Below are positions 50,488 to 58,660 of a stretch of DNA of 64,000 bases, one piece after another; the first letter of the stretch is position 1; every line of letters starts with the position of its first letter. This DNA is from Pelomonas sp047654805 (GTDB lineage Bacteria; Pseudomonadota; Gammaproteobacteria; Burkholderiales; Burkholderiaceae_C): NCBI RefSeq assembly GCF_047654805.1, contig NZ_JASGIV010000001.1, positions 3,286,001 through 3,350,000 of the forward strand, in the 5' to 3' direction. The position numbers and the translations under genes are program-made. The notes beneath the pieces were generated by a model that was not told the origin of the DNA, searched no databases, and worked only from the letters and a program-made list of their open reading frames with translations.

Positions 50488-51485
50488 GCCCGCGCTTTTT
50501 GCACTTTGCGTGCCTGCGCCGTTCTGGAGCGTGCCGGCCGCGTGGCCGGGGCCGCGCAGGCCGGGCCGGTGCGCAGTTGCTCAAGGATGAGACGCTGCCC
50601 GTCGTCCGCCAGGAACTGCTTGAAGGCGGACGCCACCTGCGGCAACCGGCGTGTGGCCAGGTGCATCGCGTACCACTCGCGCTCCAGCGGGTTGCCGGCC
50701 ATGGGCAGCAGCGCCAGCAGGCCGGCTTGCAGCTCCAGGCCGCAGGTGTGCAACGACAGGAAGGCCGCGCCGAACCCGGCCGCGCACATCTGCTTGATGG
50801 CCTCGTTGCTGGACATCTCGGAACCGATGCGCAACGGCAGGCCGGCGTCCTTGTGCAGCCGCTCCAACGTCGTACGCGTGCCCGAGCCGCGCTCGCGCAC
50901 GAGCAGGTTGGCACCGGCCAGGTCGGCCAGCGTCAGGTCGCGCCTGCTCATCAGCGGATGCCGCGGCGATGCGAGGAAAGCCATCGGGTGCTTGGCAAAG
51001 GCCACGGCCGTCGTTTTCAGCTCGCCGGGAGGGCGCCCCATGATGGCGATGTCCACCTCCTGAGCCCCCAGCATGGCGACGATCTCGTCGCGGTTGCCTA
51101 CGCGCAACTTGACCTTGACGTGCGGATGCTCGGCCGCGAACGCCACCAGCAGCGGGGGCAGCAGGTACTCGGCCGTCGTCACCGCGCCCACGCGCAGCGT
51201 GCCCGAGAACACGCCGCGCTGCGCCGCCATCTCGTCGCCGGCCTCGCGCCAAAGGTCGAGGATGCGCGCCGCGTAGTCGGCCATCACCTCGCCTGCCGCG
51301 CTGAGCCGGACGCCACGCCCCTCCCGCTCAAGCAACGGTGCGCCAGCACTTTCTTCCAGCAGCTTTAGCTGAATGGACACGGCCGGCTGCGTCAAGTGCA
51401 GCTCCCCCGCAGCACGCGAAACGCTACCCAGGCGAGCCACAGCATGAAAGGCGGCGAGCTGACGGAATGTGGCGTTCTTAAGCAT
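50484..51485 (-). CDS. cbbR: CbbR, LysR-type regulator of the cbb operon
   Basis: 333 aa. The N-terminal LysR helix-turn-helix (FRQLAAFHAVARLGSVSRAA, LHLTQPAVSIQLKLLEE) is followed by the effector-binding fold (GTLRVGAVTTAEYLLPPLLVAF, GRPPGELKT, ERGSGTR, GFGAAFLSLH). It diverges from cbbL with a ~100-base shared control region, the classic arrangement for CbbR. It activates cbb transcription in response to metabolites such as RuBP or NADPH. The ATG at 51485 is used; a TTG at 51497 is possible. The extra Ala/Arg-rich tail of about 30 residues overlaps the DUF3422 start. Confidence 0.96.
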   Translation of the reverse strand: MLKNATFRQLAAFHAVARLGSVSRAAGELHLTQPAVSIQLKLLEESAGAPLLEREGRGVRLSAAGEVMADYAARILDLWREAGDEMAAQRGVFSGTLRVGAVTTAEYLLPPLLVAFAAEHPHVKVKLRVGNRDEIVAMLGAQEVDIAIMGRPPGELKTTAVAFAKHPMAFLASPRHPLMSRRDLTLADLAGANLLVRERGSGTRTTLERLHKDAGLPLRIGSEMSSNEAIKQMCAAGFGAAFLSLHTCGLELQAGLLALLPMAGNPLEREWYAMHLATRRLPQVASAFKQFLADDGQRLILEQLRTGPACAAPATRPARSRTAQARKVQKARA

Positions 51486-51525
51486 CAGCAAAAGCAAATC
51501 ATTTAAGAAAAAGAATTAACTATTA

Positions 51526-51551
51526 CGAATGTATTCCGATCTCTACATTCG
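51526..51551. promoter_or_regulatory. Inverted repeat in the cbbR-cbbL control region
   Basis: CGAATGTA and TACATTCG form a perfect 8-bp inverted repeat with a 10-base spacer, centred about 50 bases before cbbL. The region just left of it (51500-51525) is AT-rich and likely holds the promoters. It may be part of the CbbR operator, though the spacing does not give the exact T-N11-A of LysR sites at its centre. Confidence 0.5.
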
Positions 51552-51588
51552 CGTCCATCGCCACCGTCACCGAGCAAGGAGAGTGCCC

Positions 51589-53055
51589 ATGGGCAATATG
51601 TCAGAAGCCACGCAGATCACCGACGCCAAGAAGCGCTATTCAGCCGGCGTCCTGAAGTACGCCCAGATGGGCTACTGGGACGCGGACTATGTGCCCAAGG
51701 AGACCGACATCCTGGCGTTGTTCCGCATCACGCCGCAGGACGGCGTGGATCCCATCGAGGCCGCCGCAGCCGTGGCCGGCGAGTCCAGCACCGCAACCTG
51801 GACGGTGGTCTGGACCGACCGATTGACTGCCTGCGACATGTACCGAGCCAAGGCCTACCGCGTCGACCCCGTACCCAACAACCCGGGTCAGTACTTTTGC
51901 TACGTCGCCTATGACCTCAGCCTGTTCGAGGAAGGCTCCATCACCAACGTCGCAGCGTCCGTCATCGGCAACGTGTTCAGCTTCAAGCCGTTGAAGGCCG
52001 CGCGACTGGAGGACATGAAGTTCCCGGTCGCCTATGTGAAGACCTTCGCCGGCCCGCCGACCGGCATCGTCGTGGAGCGCGAGCGGCTGGACAAGTTCGG
52101 CCGCCCATTGCTGGGCGCCACGACGAAGCCCAAGTTGGGCCTGTCGGGCCGCAACTACGGCCGCGTCGTCTACGAGGGCCTGAAGGGCGGCCTGGACTTC
52201 ATGAAGGACGACGAGAACATCAACTCGCAGCCCTTCATGCACTGGCGCGACCGCTTCCTGTTCGTCATGGACGCCGTCAACAAGGCCAGCGCCGCCACCG
52301 GCGAGGTGAAGGGCAGCTACCTCAACGTGACGGCCGGCACGATGGAGGAGATGTACCGCCGCGCCGAGTTCGCCAAGTCGCTGGGCTCGGTCATCATCAT
52401 GGTGGACCTGGTCGTCGGCTACACGGGCATCCAGAGCCTGAGCCACTGGTGCCGGCAGAACGACATGATCCTGCACCTGCACCGCGCTGGCCACGGCACC
52501 TACACGCGCCAGAAGAACCATGGCGTCAGCTTCCGTGTCATCGCGAAGTGGATGCGGCTGGCGGGCGTGGACCACATCCACGCGGGAACGGCGGTGGGCA
52601 AGCTGGAAGGCGACCCGCTGACCGTGCAGGGCTACTACAACATCTGCCGCGACACGCAGACGGCCGTCGACCTGCCGCGCGGCGTCTACTTCGAGCAGGA
52701 CTGGGGCGCGATCAAGAAGGTCATGCCGGTCGCGTCCGGCGGCATCCATGCCGGCCAGATGCACCAGCTCATCGATCTCTTCGGCGACGACGTGGTGCTG
52801 CAGTTCGGCGGCGGCACCATCGGCCATCCGCAAGGCATCCAGGCCGGCGCCACCGCCAACCGCGTGGCACTCGAAGCCATGGTGCTGGCCCGCAACGAAG
52901 GCCGCGACATCGCCAACGAAGGCCCGCAGATCCTGCGCGACGCCGCCCGCTGGTGCAGCCCGCTGGCCGCCGCCCTCGAGACCTGGGGCGACATCACCTT
53001 CAACTACACGTCGACCGACACGTCGGACTACGTGACCACGCCTTCCGTGGCCTGA
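51589..53055 (+). CDS. cbbL: RuBisCO large subunit, Form IC (red type)
   Basis: 488 aa from 51589, or 485 aa from the ATG at 51598; AAGGAG precedes 51589 at good spacing. Catalytic marks are present: TTKPKLGLSG (first Lys), GGLDFMKDDENINSQPF (carbamylated Lys and metal ligands Asp/Glu), MILHLHRAGHGTYTRQKNHG, and HAGTAVGKLEGD of loop 6. The C-terminus reads TDTSDYVTTPSVA. The red-type sequence and the neighbouring cbbX define Form IC. The enzyme fixes CO2 on ribulose bisphosphate. The gene is first in a plus-strand operon and ends 17 bases before cbbS. Confidence 0.98.
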   Translation: MGNMSEATQITDAKKRYSAGVLKYAQMGYWDADYVPKETDILALFRITPQDGVDPIEAAAAVAGESSTATWTVVWTDRLTACDMYRAKAYRVDPVPNNPGQYFCYVAYDLSLFEEGSITNVAASVIGNVFSFKPLKAARLEDMKFPVAYVKTFAGPPTGIVVERERLDKFGRPLLGATTKPKLGLSGRNYGRVVYEGLKGGLDFMKDDENINSQPFMHWRDRFLFVMDAVNKASAATGEVKGSYLNVTAGTMEEMYRRAEFAKSLGSVIIMVDLVVGYTGIQSLSHWCRQNDMILHLHRAGHGTYTRQKNHGVSFRVIAKWMRLAGVDHIHAGTAVGKLEGDPLTVQGYYNICRDTQTAVDLPRGVYFEQDWGAIKKVMPVASGGIHAGQMHQLIDLFGDDVVLQFGGGTIGHPQGIQAGATANRVALEAMVLARNEGRDIANEGPQILRDAARWCSPLAAALETWGDITFNYTSTDTSDYVTTPSVA

Positions 53056-53072
53056 ACAGGAGCGAGCACACC

Positions 53073-53492
53073 ATGCGAATCACCCAAGGCACCTTCTCCT
53101 TCCTGCCCGACCTGAGCGACGCGCAGATCGTCAAGCAGATCGACTGCTGCCTCGCCAAGGGCTGGGCCATCGGCATCGAGTACACGGACGACCCGCACCC
53201 CCGCAACACCTACTGGGAGATGTTCGGCAACCCGATGTTCGACATCGGCGACGCGGCCGGCGTGATGCTGGAGCTCAAGAGCTGCCGCAAGAGCTTCCCC
53301 AGCCACTACATCCGCCTGACGGCGTTCGACTCCACGCATGGCACGGAGTCGGTGGTGCTGTCCTTCATCGTCAACCGGCCCGCGGCCGAGCCGGGCTTCC
53401 GGCTGATCCGCACCGAGGAGCCGGGCCGCACGCTGCGCTATTCGATCGAGAGCTACTCGGTGCAGCGCGCCTCGGAAGGCCAACGCTACTGA
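53073..53492 (+). CDS. cbbS: RuBisCO small subunit, Form IC
   Basis: 139 aa. Starts MRITQGTFSFLPDLSD and includes HPRNTYWEMFGNPMFD; the C-terminal extension (RLIRTEEPGRTLRYSIESY) is typical of red-type small subunits that form the central beta barrel. It packs with CbbL as L8S8. GGAG-like AACAGGAGCG lies before the start. The gene ends 10 bases before cbbX. Confidence 0.97.
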   Translation: MRITQGTFSFLPDLSDAQIVKQIDCCLAKGWAIGIEYTDDPHPRNTYWEMFGNPMFDIGDAAGVMLELKSCRKSFPSHYIRLTAFDSTHGTESVVLSFIVNRPAAEPGFRLIRTEEPGRTLRYSIESYSVQRASEGQRY

Positions 53493-53502
53493 GGCCGCGG
53501 AC

Positions 53503-54408
53503 ATGAGCGCCCTGCCCACGCCATCGCCCGCCCAGACGCCGGCCGCGCTGCTCGAAGCCTCGGGCGTGCGCGACGTGCTGGACCAGCTCGACCGCGAGCT
53601 GGTCGGCCTCGCGCCGGTCAAGGGGCGCATCCGCGACATCGCGGCGCTGCTGCTCATCGACAAGCTGCGCGCCGAGCAGGGCCTGCAGGCAACAAAGCCG
53701 TCGCTGCACATGTGCTTCACCGGCAACCCCGGCACCGGCAAGACGACGGTGGCGCTACGCATGGCGGCCGTGCTCAAGCAGCTGGGCTATGTGCGCAAAG
53801 GCCACCTGGTGGCCGTCACGCGTGACGACCTGGTGGGCCAGTTCATCGGCCACACGGCACCCAAGACGCGCGAGATCGTCAAGAAGGCGATGGGCGGCGT
53901 GCTCTTCATCGACGAGGCCTACTACCTCTACAAGCCCGAGAACGAGCGCGACTACGGCCAGGAGTCCATCGAGATCCTGCTGCAGGTCATGGAGAACCAC
54001 CGCGATGACCTCGTCGTCATCCTGGCCGGCTACCGCGACCGCATGGAGACCTTCTTCTCCAGCAACCCGGGCATGGCCTCGCGCATCGCCCACCACATCG
54101 ACTTCCCCGACTACAGCGAGCCCGAGCTGATGCAGATCGCGCAGCTGATGCTTGAGCAGCTCAACTACCGCTTCGACGAAGCGGCTTCGCCGGCCTTCGC
54201 GCGCTACGTGGGCCTGCGCCGCGAGCAGCCCCACTTCGCCAACGCGCGCTCCATCCGCAACGCGCTGGACCGCATCCGCTTGCGCCACGCCACGCGGCTG
54301 TTCACGGCCGACACGGCGCTGACGCGCGAGCAGCTCTGCACGCTGCAGGCCGAGGACGTGCTCGCCAGCCGCGTGTTCACCGCGCCGGAGGTCAGCCATG
54401 GCGATTGA
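53503..54408 (+). CDS. cbbX: CbbX, AAA+ RuBisCO activase
   Basis: 301 aa. Walker A GNPGTGKTTVALR, Walker B GVLFIDEAYYLY and the arginine-rich sensor region ARSIRNALDRIRLR are present. CbbX removes inhibitory sugar phosphates from red-type RuBisCO by pulling on the CbbL C-terminus. Its 3' end overlaps cbbY by 11 bases. Confidence 0.97.
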   Translation: MSALPTPSPAQTPAALLEASGVRDVLDQLDRELVGLAPVKGRIRDIAALLLIDKLRAEQGLQATKPSLHMCFTGNPGTGKTTVALRMAAVLKQLGYVRKGHLVAVTRDDLVGQFIGHTAPKTREIVKKAMGGVLFIDEAYYLYKPENERDYGQESIEILLQVMENHRDDLVVILAGYRDRMETFFSSNPGMASRIAHHIDFPDYSEPELMQIAQLMLEQLNYRFDEAASPAFARYVGLRREQPHFANARSIRNALDRIRLRHATRLFTADTALTREQLCTLQAEDVLASRVFTAPEVSHGD

Positions 54409-55204
54409 GGCCCTCATCTTCGACGTCGACGGCACGCTGGCCGACACCGAGGAGGCCCACCGCGTGGCTTTCAACCTGGCCTTCGAGCGCCACCGCCTGG
54501 GCTGGACCTGGAGCCGCACCGACTACCGCCAGCTGCTGGAGGTGACCGGCGGCAAGGAGCGCATCGCCAGCTACATCGACATGCTGCCGGTGTCCGCCGC
54601 CGAGCGAACCCGCCTGCACGGCCTGGTGCCCGCGCTACATGCCGAGAAGACGCGCTTCTACACCGCCGTCGTCCAGGAGGGCGGCGTGCCGCTGCGCGAC
54701 GGCGTGGCCCGGCTCATCCACGAGGCGCTGGACCACGGCTGCCGGCTGGCCATCGCCAGCACCACCACCGCCGTCAACATCCATGCGCTGCTCACCTCGA
54801 CGCTGGGGTCCCGCGGGCTGGACCTGTTTGCCGTGATCGCCTGCGGCGACCAGGTGCGCGCCAAGAAGCCAGCACCCGACATCTACCGCCTGGCACTGGC
54901 CACGCTGGGCCTGCAGCCCGAGCAGGCGCTGGCGCTGGAGGACTCCGTCAACGGCCTGCGCGCCGCCACCGGCGCCGGCCTGTGGACGCTGGTGACGCCC
55001 ACCTTCTGGACCCAAGGCGATGACTTCGCCGCGGCCGGCCTTGTGCTGCCCGGTCTGGGTGAACCCCAGGCGCCCTTGGACGGCGAACCTGGCTGCCTGC
55101 TGAAGACGGCCGGCTGGCTGTGCTTCGAGGAACTGTGCGCGCTCGCCAGCCCACCTCCACCCCTGAACACCGTCCAGGCCCTGTACCGAGGCCTCACCTC
55201 ATGA
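54398..55204 (+). CDS. cbbY: CbbY, xylulose-1,5-bisphosphate phosphatase (HAD)
   Basis: 268 aa HAD hydrolase. Motif I is FDVDGTLADTEEAH, motif II IASTTT, motif III the Lys of RAKKPAPDIY, and motif IV LEDSVNGLRAA. CbbY degrades the misfire product xylulose-1,5-bisphosphate, protecting RuBisCO. The C-terminus is about 20 residues longer than the usual protein. It overlaps cbbX and cbbE (ATGA). Confidence 0.94.
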   Translation: MAIEALIFDVDGTLADTEEAHRVAFNLAFERHRLGWTWSRTDYRQLLEVTGGKERIASYIDMLPVSAAERTRLHGLVPALHAEKTRFYTAVVQEGGVPLRDGVARLIHEALDHGCRLAIASTTTAVNIHALLTSTLGSRGLDLFAVIACGDQVRAKKPAPDIYRLALATLGLQPEQALALEDSVNGLRAATGAGLWTLVTPTFWTQGDDFAAAGLVLPGLGEPQAPLDGEPGCLLKTAGWLCFEELCALASPPPPLNTVQALYRGLTS

Positions 55205-55908
55205 ACGCAATCGCCACCGCGCACCCGCTGCGCATCGCACCCAGTCTGTTGTCCGCCGACTTCTCGCGGTTGGGCGAGGAGGTCCGCGCCGTCATCGAGG
55301 CCGGCGCCGACCTCATCCACTTTGACGTGATGGACAACCACTACGTGCCCAACCTGACCGTGGGGCCCATGGTGTGCCAGGCCATCAAGCCGCACTGCCG
55401 CACGGCCGACGGCCGGCCTGTGCCCATCGACGTGCACCTGATGGTGCAGCCGGTGGACGCGCTGATCCCCATGTTCGCCGAGGCCGGCGCTGACCTCATC
55501 ACCTTCCACCCCGAAGCCAGCCTGCACGTGGACCGCAGCCTGCAGCTGATCCGCTCTCTGGGCATGAAGGCCGGCCTGGTGCTGAACCCGGCCACGCCGC
55601 TGCACATCATCGACCATGTCATGGACCGGCTGGACCTCGTGCTGCTGATGTCGGTGAACCCCGGCTTTGGCGGCCAGGCCTTCATCGAAAGCACGCTGCC
55701 CAAGATCGAGCTGCTGCGCCGGCGCATCGACGCCACCGGGCGCGACATCTGGCTGGAGGTGGACGGCGGCGTGAACGGGCGCAACATCCGCCGCGTCGTG
55801 GCCGCTGGCGCCGACACCGTGGTGGCCGGCTCGGCTGTGTTCACGGGTGGCGACTACCGCCGCAGCATCGCCGCGCTGCGCGGCGAGGCCGAGGGAGGCC
55901 CGCGATGA
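55201..55908 (+). CDS. cbbE: CbbE, ribulose-phosphate 3-epimerase
   Basis: 235 aa TIM barrel. Marks are IAPSLLSADFSRLGEEV, FDVMDNHYVPNLTVGP, DVHLMVQPVD, MSVNPGFGGQ and EVDGGVNGRNI. It interconverts ribulose-5-phosphate and xylulose-5-phosphate. The start at 55201 overlaps cbbY (ATGA), and the end overlaps cbbZ by 4 bases. Confidence 0.96.
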   Translation: MNAIATAHPLRIAPSLLSADFSRLGEEVRAVIEAGADLIHFDVMDNHYVPNLTVGPMVCQAIKPHCRTADGRPVPIDVHLMVQPVDALIPMFAEAGADLITFHPEASLHVDRSLQLIRSLGMKAGLVLNPATPLHIIDHVMDRLDLVLLMSVNPGFGGQAFIESTLPKIELLRRRIDATGRDIWLEVDGGVNGRNIRRVVAAGADTVVAGSAVFTGGDYRRSIAALRGEAEGGPR

Positions 55909-56606
55909 GCGCCCCCATCGCCGCCATCGCCTTCGACCTGGACGGCACGCTGATCGACAGCGCCGCCGGTGTCGCGCTGGCGCTCAACACCGCGCTGGCC
56001 GCGGCCGGGCTGGGCAGCTTCGCGCTGCCCACCGTGCGCGGCTGGATAGGCGACGGGCCGGACGCGCTGATCCAGCGGGCGCTGCGCGCCTCGGCCCTGG
56101 ACGGTGTCAACCCCGCGACGCTCGCGTGGCGGCTGCGCCGCGACTTCGACGCAGCCACGCTGCAGGACCCCGCCGTGCAGGGCGATGCCTACCCGGGCAT
56201 GGCGGAGCTGCTGCACGAACTGTCGGACGTCTACCCGCTCGCGGTGGTCACCAACAAGCCCACGCCGCTGGCACGGGCCGTGCTGGATGCCGCGGGGCTG
56301 CTGGGCCATTTCGCGGCCGTGCACGGCGCCGACACCCCGGCGCAGCGCAAGCCTTCGCCGCTGCTGATCCAGCAGGCCGTGCAGCGGCTGGACATGCAGG
56401 CAGCGGCGCTGCTGATGGTGGGCGATGGTCCACACGACCTGCAGGCCGCGCGCGCCGCCGGCTGCCGCGCGGCCTGGGTGAGCTGGGGCTACGGCGAGGC
56501 GCCGGCCCTGTTCACCGCGGACACCTGGCGGCTGGATGCCCCACGCGAACTGATCGCCCGGCTGCGCCCGCCCGAGACGGCCCCTGGCCGTGCACCGATT
56601 CATTGA
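55905..56606 (+). CDS. cbbZ: CbbZ, phosphoglycolate phosphatase
   Basis: 233 aa HAD hydrolase: motif I FDLDGTLIDSAAGVALALN, motif II VVTNKPT, Lys of RKPSPLL, motif IV VGDGPHDLQAARAAG. It dephosphorylates 2-phosphoglycolate made by the oxygenase reaction. Here it sits between cbbE and cbbF rather than after cbbT as I recall for Cupriavidus. Confidence 0.93.
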   Translation: MSAPIAAIAFDLDGTLIDSAAGVALALNTALAAAGLGSFALPTVRGWIGDGPDALIQRALRASALDGVNPATLAWRLRRDFDAATLQDPAVQGDAYPGMAELLHELSDVYPLAVVTNKPTPLARAVLDAAGLLGHFAAVHGADTPAQRKPSPLLIQQAVQRLDMQAAALLMVGDGPHDLQAARAAGCRAAWVSWGYGEAPALFTADTWRLDAPRELIARLRPPETAPGRAPIH

Positions 56607-56623
56607 GAAGACAGGAGACCGCG

Positions 56624-57697
56624 ATGCCCACCGGAGGACGTTCCACCCTCACCCAGTTCCTCATCGAGGAGCGACGCCGCCACCCCGACGCCACCGGCGA
56701 CCTCAACGCGCTGATCACCGACGTGTCGCTGGCCTGCAAGGCCATCGCCCGCAAGGTGGCCTACGGTGCGCTGGCCGGCGTGCTGGGCAGCGCCGGGACG
56801 GACAACGTGCAAGGCGAGGACCAGAAGACCCTGGACGTGCTGGCCAACGACATGTTCCTGCGCGCCAGCGAATGGGGCGGTCACGTCGCTGGCATGTTGT
56901 CCGAGGAGATGGAAGCGCCCTATGCGCTGCCGCCCCAGCACCCGCGCGGCAAGTACCTGCTGCTGTTCGACCCGCTGGACGGCTCGTCCAACATCGACGT
57001 CAACGTGTCGGTGGGCAGCATCTTCTCGGTGCTGCGCGCCGAGACGCCGGGCGCGGACCCGCAGCCGCAGGACTTCCTGCAGCCCGGCAGCACCCAGGTC
57101 TGCGCCGGCTACGCGATCTACGGCCCCTCCACCATGCTGGTGCTGACGCTGGGCCGCGGCACGCATGCCTTCACGCTGGACCCGCAGCTGGGCGAGTGGG
57201 TGCTCAGCCACCGCGACCTGCAGGTGCCCGAAAGAACTCGCGAGTTCGCGATCAACGCCTCCAACAGCCGCTTCTGGGAACCCGCCGTGAAGCGCTACGT
57301 GGACGAGTGCACGGCCGGCAAGGCCGGGCCGCGCGGCGACGACTTCAACATGCGCTGGATCGCCTCGCTGGTGGCCGAGACGCACCGCATCCTGATGCGC
57401 GGCGGCGTCTTCCTCTACCCGCGCGACACCAAGGACCCGGCCCGTGCCGGCCGGCTGCGCCTGCTCTACGAAGCCAGCCCCATCTCCTTCCTGGTCGAGC
57501 AGGCCGGCGGCCGAGCCAGCACCGGTCGCGGCCGGTTGATGGACGTGCAGCCCGACACGCTGCACCAGCGCATCGGCTTCGTGTTCGGCTCGGCGCAGGA
57601 GGTGGCGCGCATCGAGAAGTACCACGCCGAGGAGCCCGGCCAGAGCTACGACTCGCCGCTGTTCGGCAAGCGCGGCCTGTTCGCTGCCAACGCCTGA
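56624..57697 (+). CDS. cbbF: CbbF, fructose-1,6-bisphosphatase class I
   Basis: 357 aa. Metal and substrate marks are QGEDQKTLDVLAND, LFDPLDGSSNIDVNVSVG and FNMRWIASLVAETHRIL, with GGVFLYPRD and LLYEASPISFLVEQAGG. It removes the C1 phosphate in RuBP regeneration. AGGAGACC lies just before the start. Confidence 0.97.
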   Translation: MPTGGRSTLTQFLIEERRRHPDATGDLNALITDVSLACKAIARKVAYGALAGVLGSAGTDNVQGEDQKTLDVLANDMFLRASEWGGHVAGMLSEEMEAPYALPPQHPRGKYLLLFDPLDGSSNIDVNVSVGSIFSVLRAETPGADPQPQDFLQPGSTQVCAGYAIYGPSTMLVLTLGRGTHAFTLDPQLGEWVLSHRDLQVPERTREFAINASNSRFWEPAVKRYVDECTAGKAGPRGDDFNMRWIASLVAETHRILMRGGVFLYPRDTKDPARAGRLRLLYEASPISFLVEQAGGRASTGRGRLMDVQPDTLHQRIGFVFGSAQEVARIEKYHAEEPGQSYDSPLFGKRGLFAANA

Positions 57698-57770
57698 GCG
57701 CGCGCTGCCCATCGCACGGGCGCCTTCGCGGCGCCGGCCCAACCGCATCCGAAAACGAACGGGGAACCCC

Positions 57771-58652
57771 ATGTCCGCCAAACATCCCATCATCGCCATC
57801 ACCGGGTCGTCCGGCGCGGGCACCACGTCGGTGACGCGCACCTTCGAGAACATCTTCCGCCGCGAAGACGTGGCCGCCGCCATCATCGAGGGCGACAGCT
57901 TCCACCGCTATGACCGCCAGGCCATGAAGGTCGCGATGGCCGAGGCCGAGCAGCAGGACAACCCGCACTTCAGCCACTTCGGCGAGAGCGCCAATCTGTT
58001 CGACGAACTGCAGGATCTGTTCCGCAGCTATGGCGAGACCGGCAGCGGCCAGAGCCGCAAATACCTGCACAACGACGAGGAGGCCCGGCCCTACCAGCAG
58101 CCGCCCGGCACCTTCACGGCCTGGGAGCCGCTGCCGCCCAGCGACCTGCTGTTCTACGAGGGCCTGCACGGCGGCGTGACGACGGACAAGGTGGACGTGG
58201 CGCGCTTCGTGGACCTGCTGATCGGCGTCGTGCCGGTCATCAACCTGGAATGGATCCAGAAGATCCACCGCGACCGCAGCACGCGCGGCTACTCCACCGA
58301 GGCGGTCACCGACGTGATCCTGCGCCGCATGCACGAGTACGTGCACTACATCTGCCCGCAGTTCACGCGCACGCACATCAACTTCCAGCGCGTGCCGGTG
58401 GTGGACACCTCCGACCCTTTCATCGCCCGCACCATCCCCACCGCCGACGAGAGCCTGGTGGTGATCCGCTTCGCCAACCCGCGCGGCTTCGACTTCCCCT
58501 ACCTGCTCAGCATGCTGCACGACTCGTGGATGTCGCGCGCCAACACGCTGGTGGTGCCGGGCGGCAAGATGGAACTGGCCATGCAGCTGATCTTCACGCC
58601 CATGATCCTGCGGCTGGTGGAGCGCCGTCGCAACCTGCTGGCCGCGGCATGA
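57771..58652 (+). CDS. cbbP: CbbP, phosphoribulokinase (bacterial type)
   Basis: 293 aa. Walker A GSSGAGTTSVTRTF, EGDSFHRYDR, ESANLFDELQDLF and FYEGLHGG are typical of the octameric bacterial enzyme. It makes ribulose-1,5-bisphosphate. GGGGAACCCC lies before the start, and a 73-base gap follows cbbF. Confidence 0.97.
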   Translation: MSAKHPIIAITGSSGAGTTSVTRTFENIFRREDVAAAIIEGDSFHRYDRQAMKVAMAEAEQQDNPHFSHFGESANLFDELQDLFRSYGETGSGQSRKYLHNDEEARPYQQPPGTFTAWEPLPPSDLLFYEGLHGGVTTDKVDVARFVDLLIGVVPVINLEWIQKIHRDRSTRGYSTEAVTDVILRRMHEYVHYICPQFTRTHINFQRVPVVDTSDPFIARTIPTADESLVVIRFANPRGFDFPYLLSMLHDSWMSRANTLVVPGGKMELAMQLIFTPMILRLVERRRNLLAAA

Positions 58653-58660
58653 GGTCAGGC

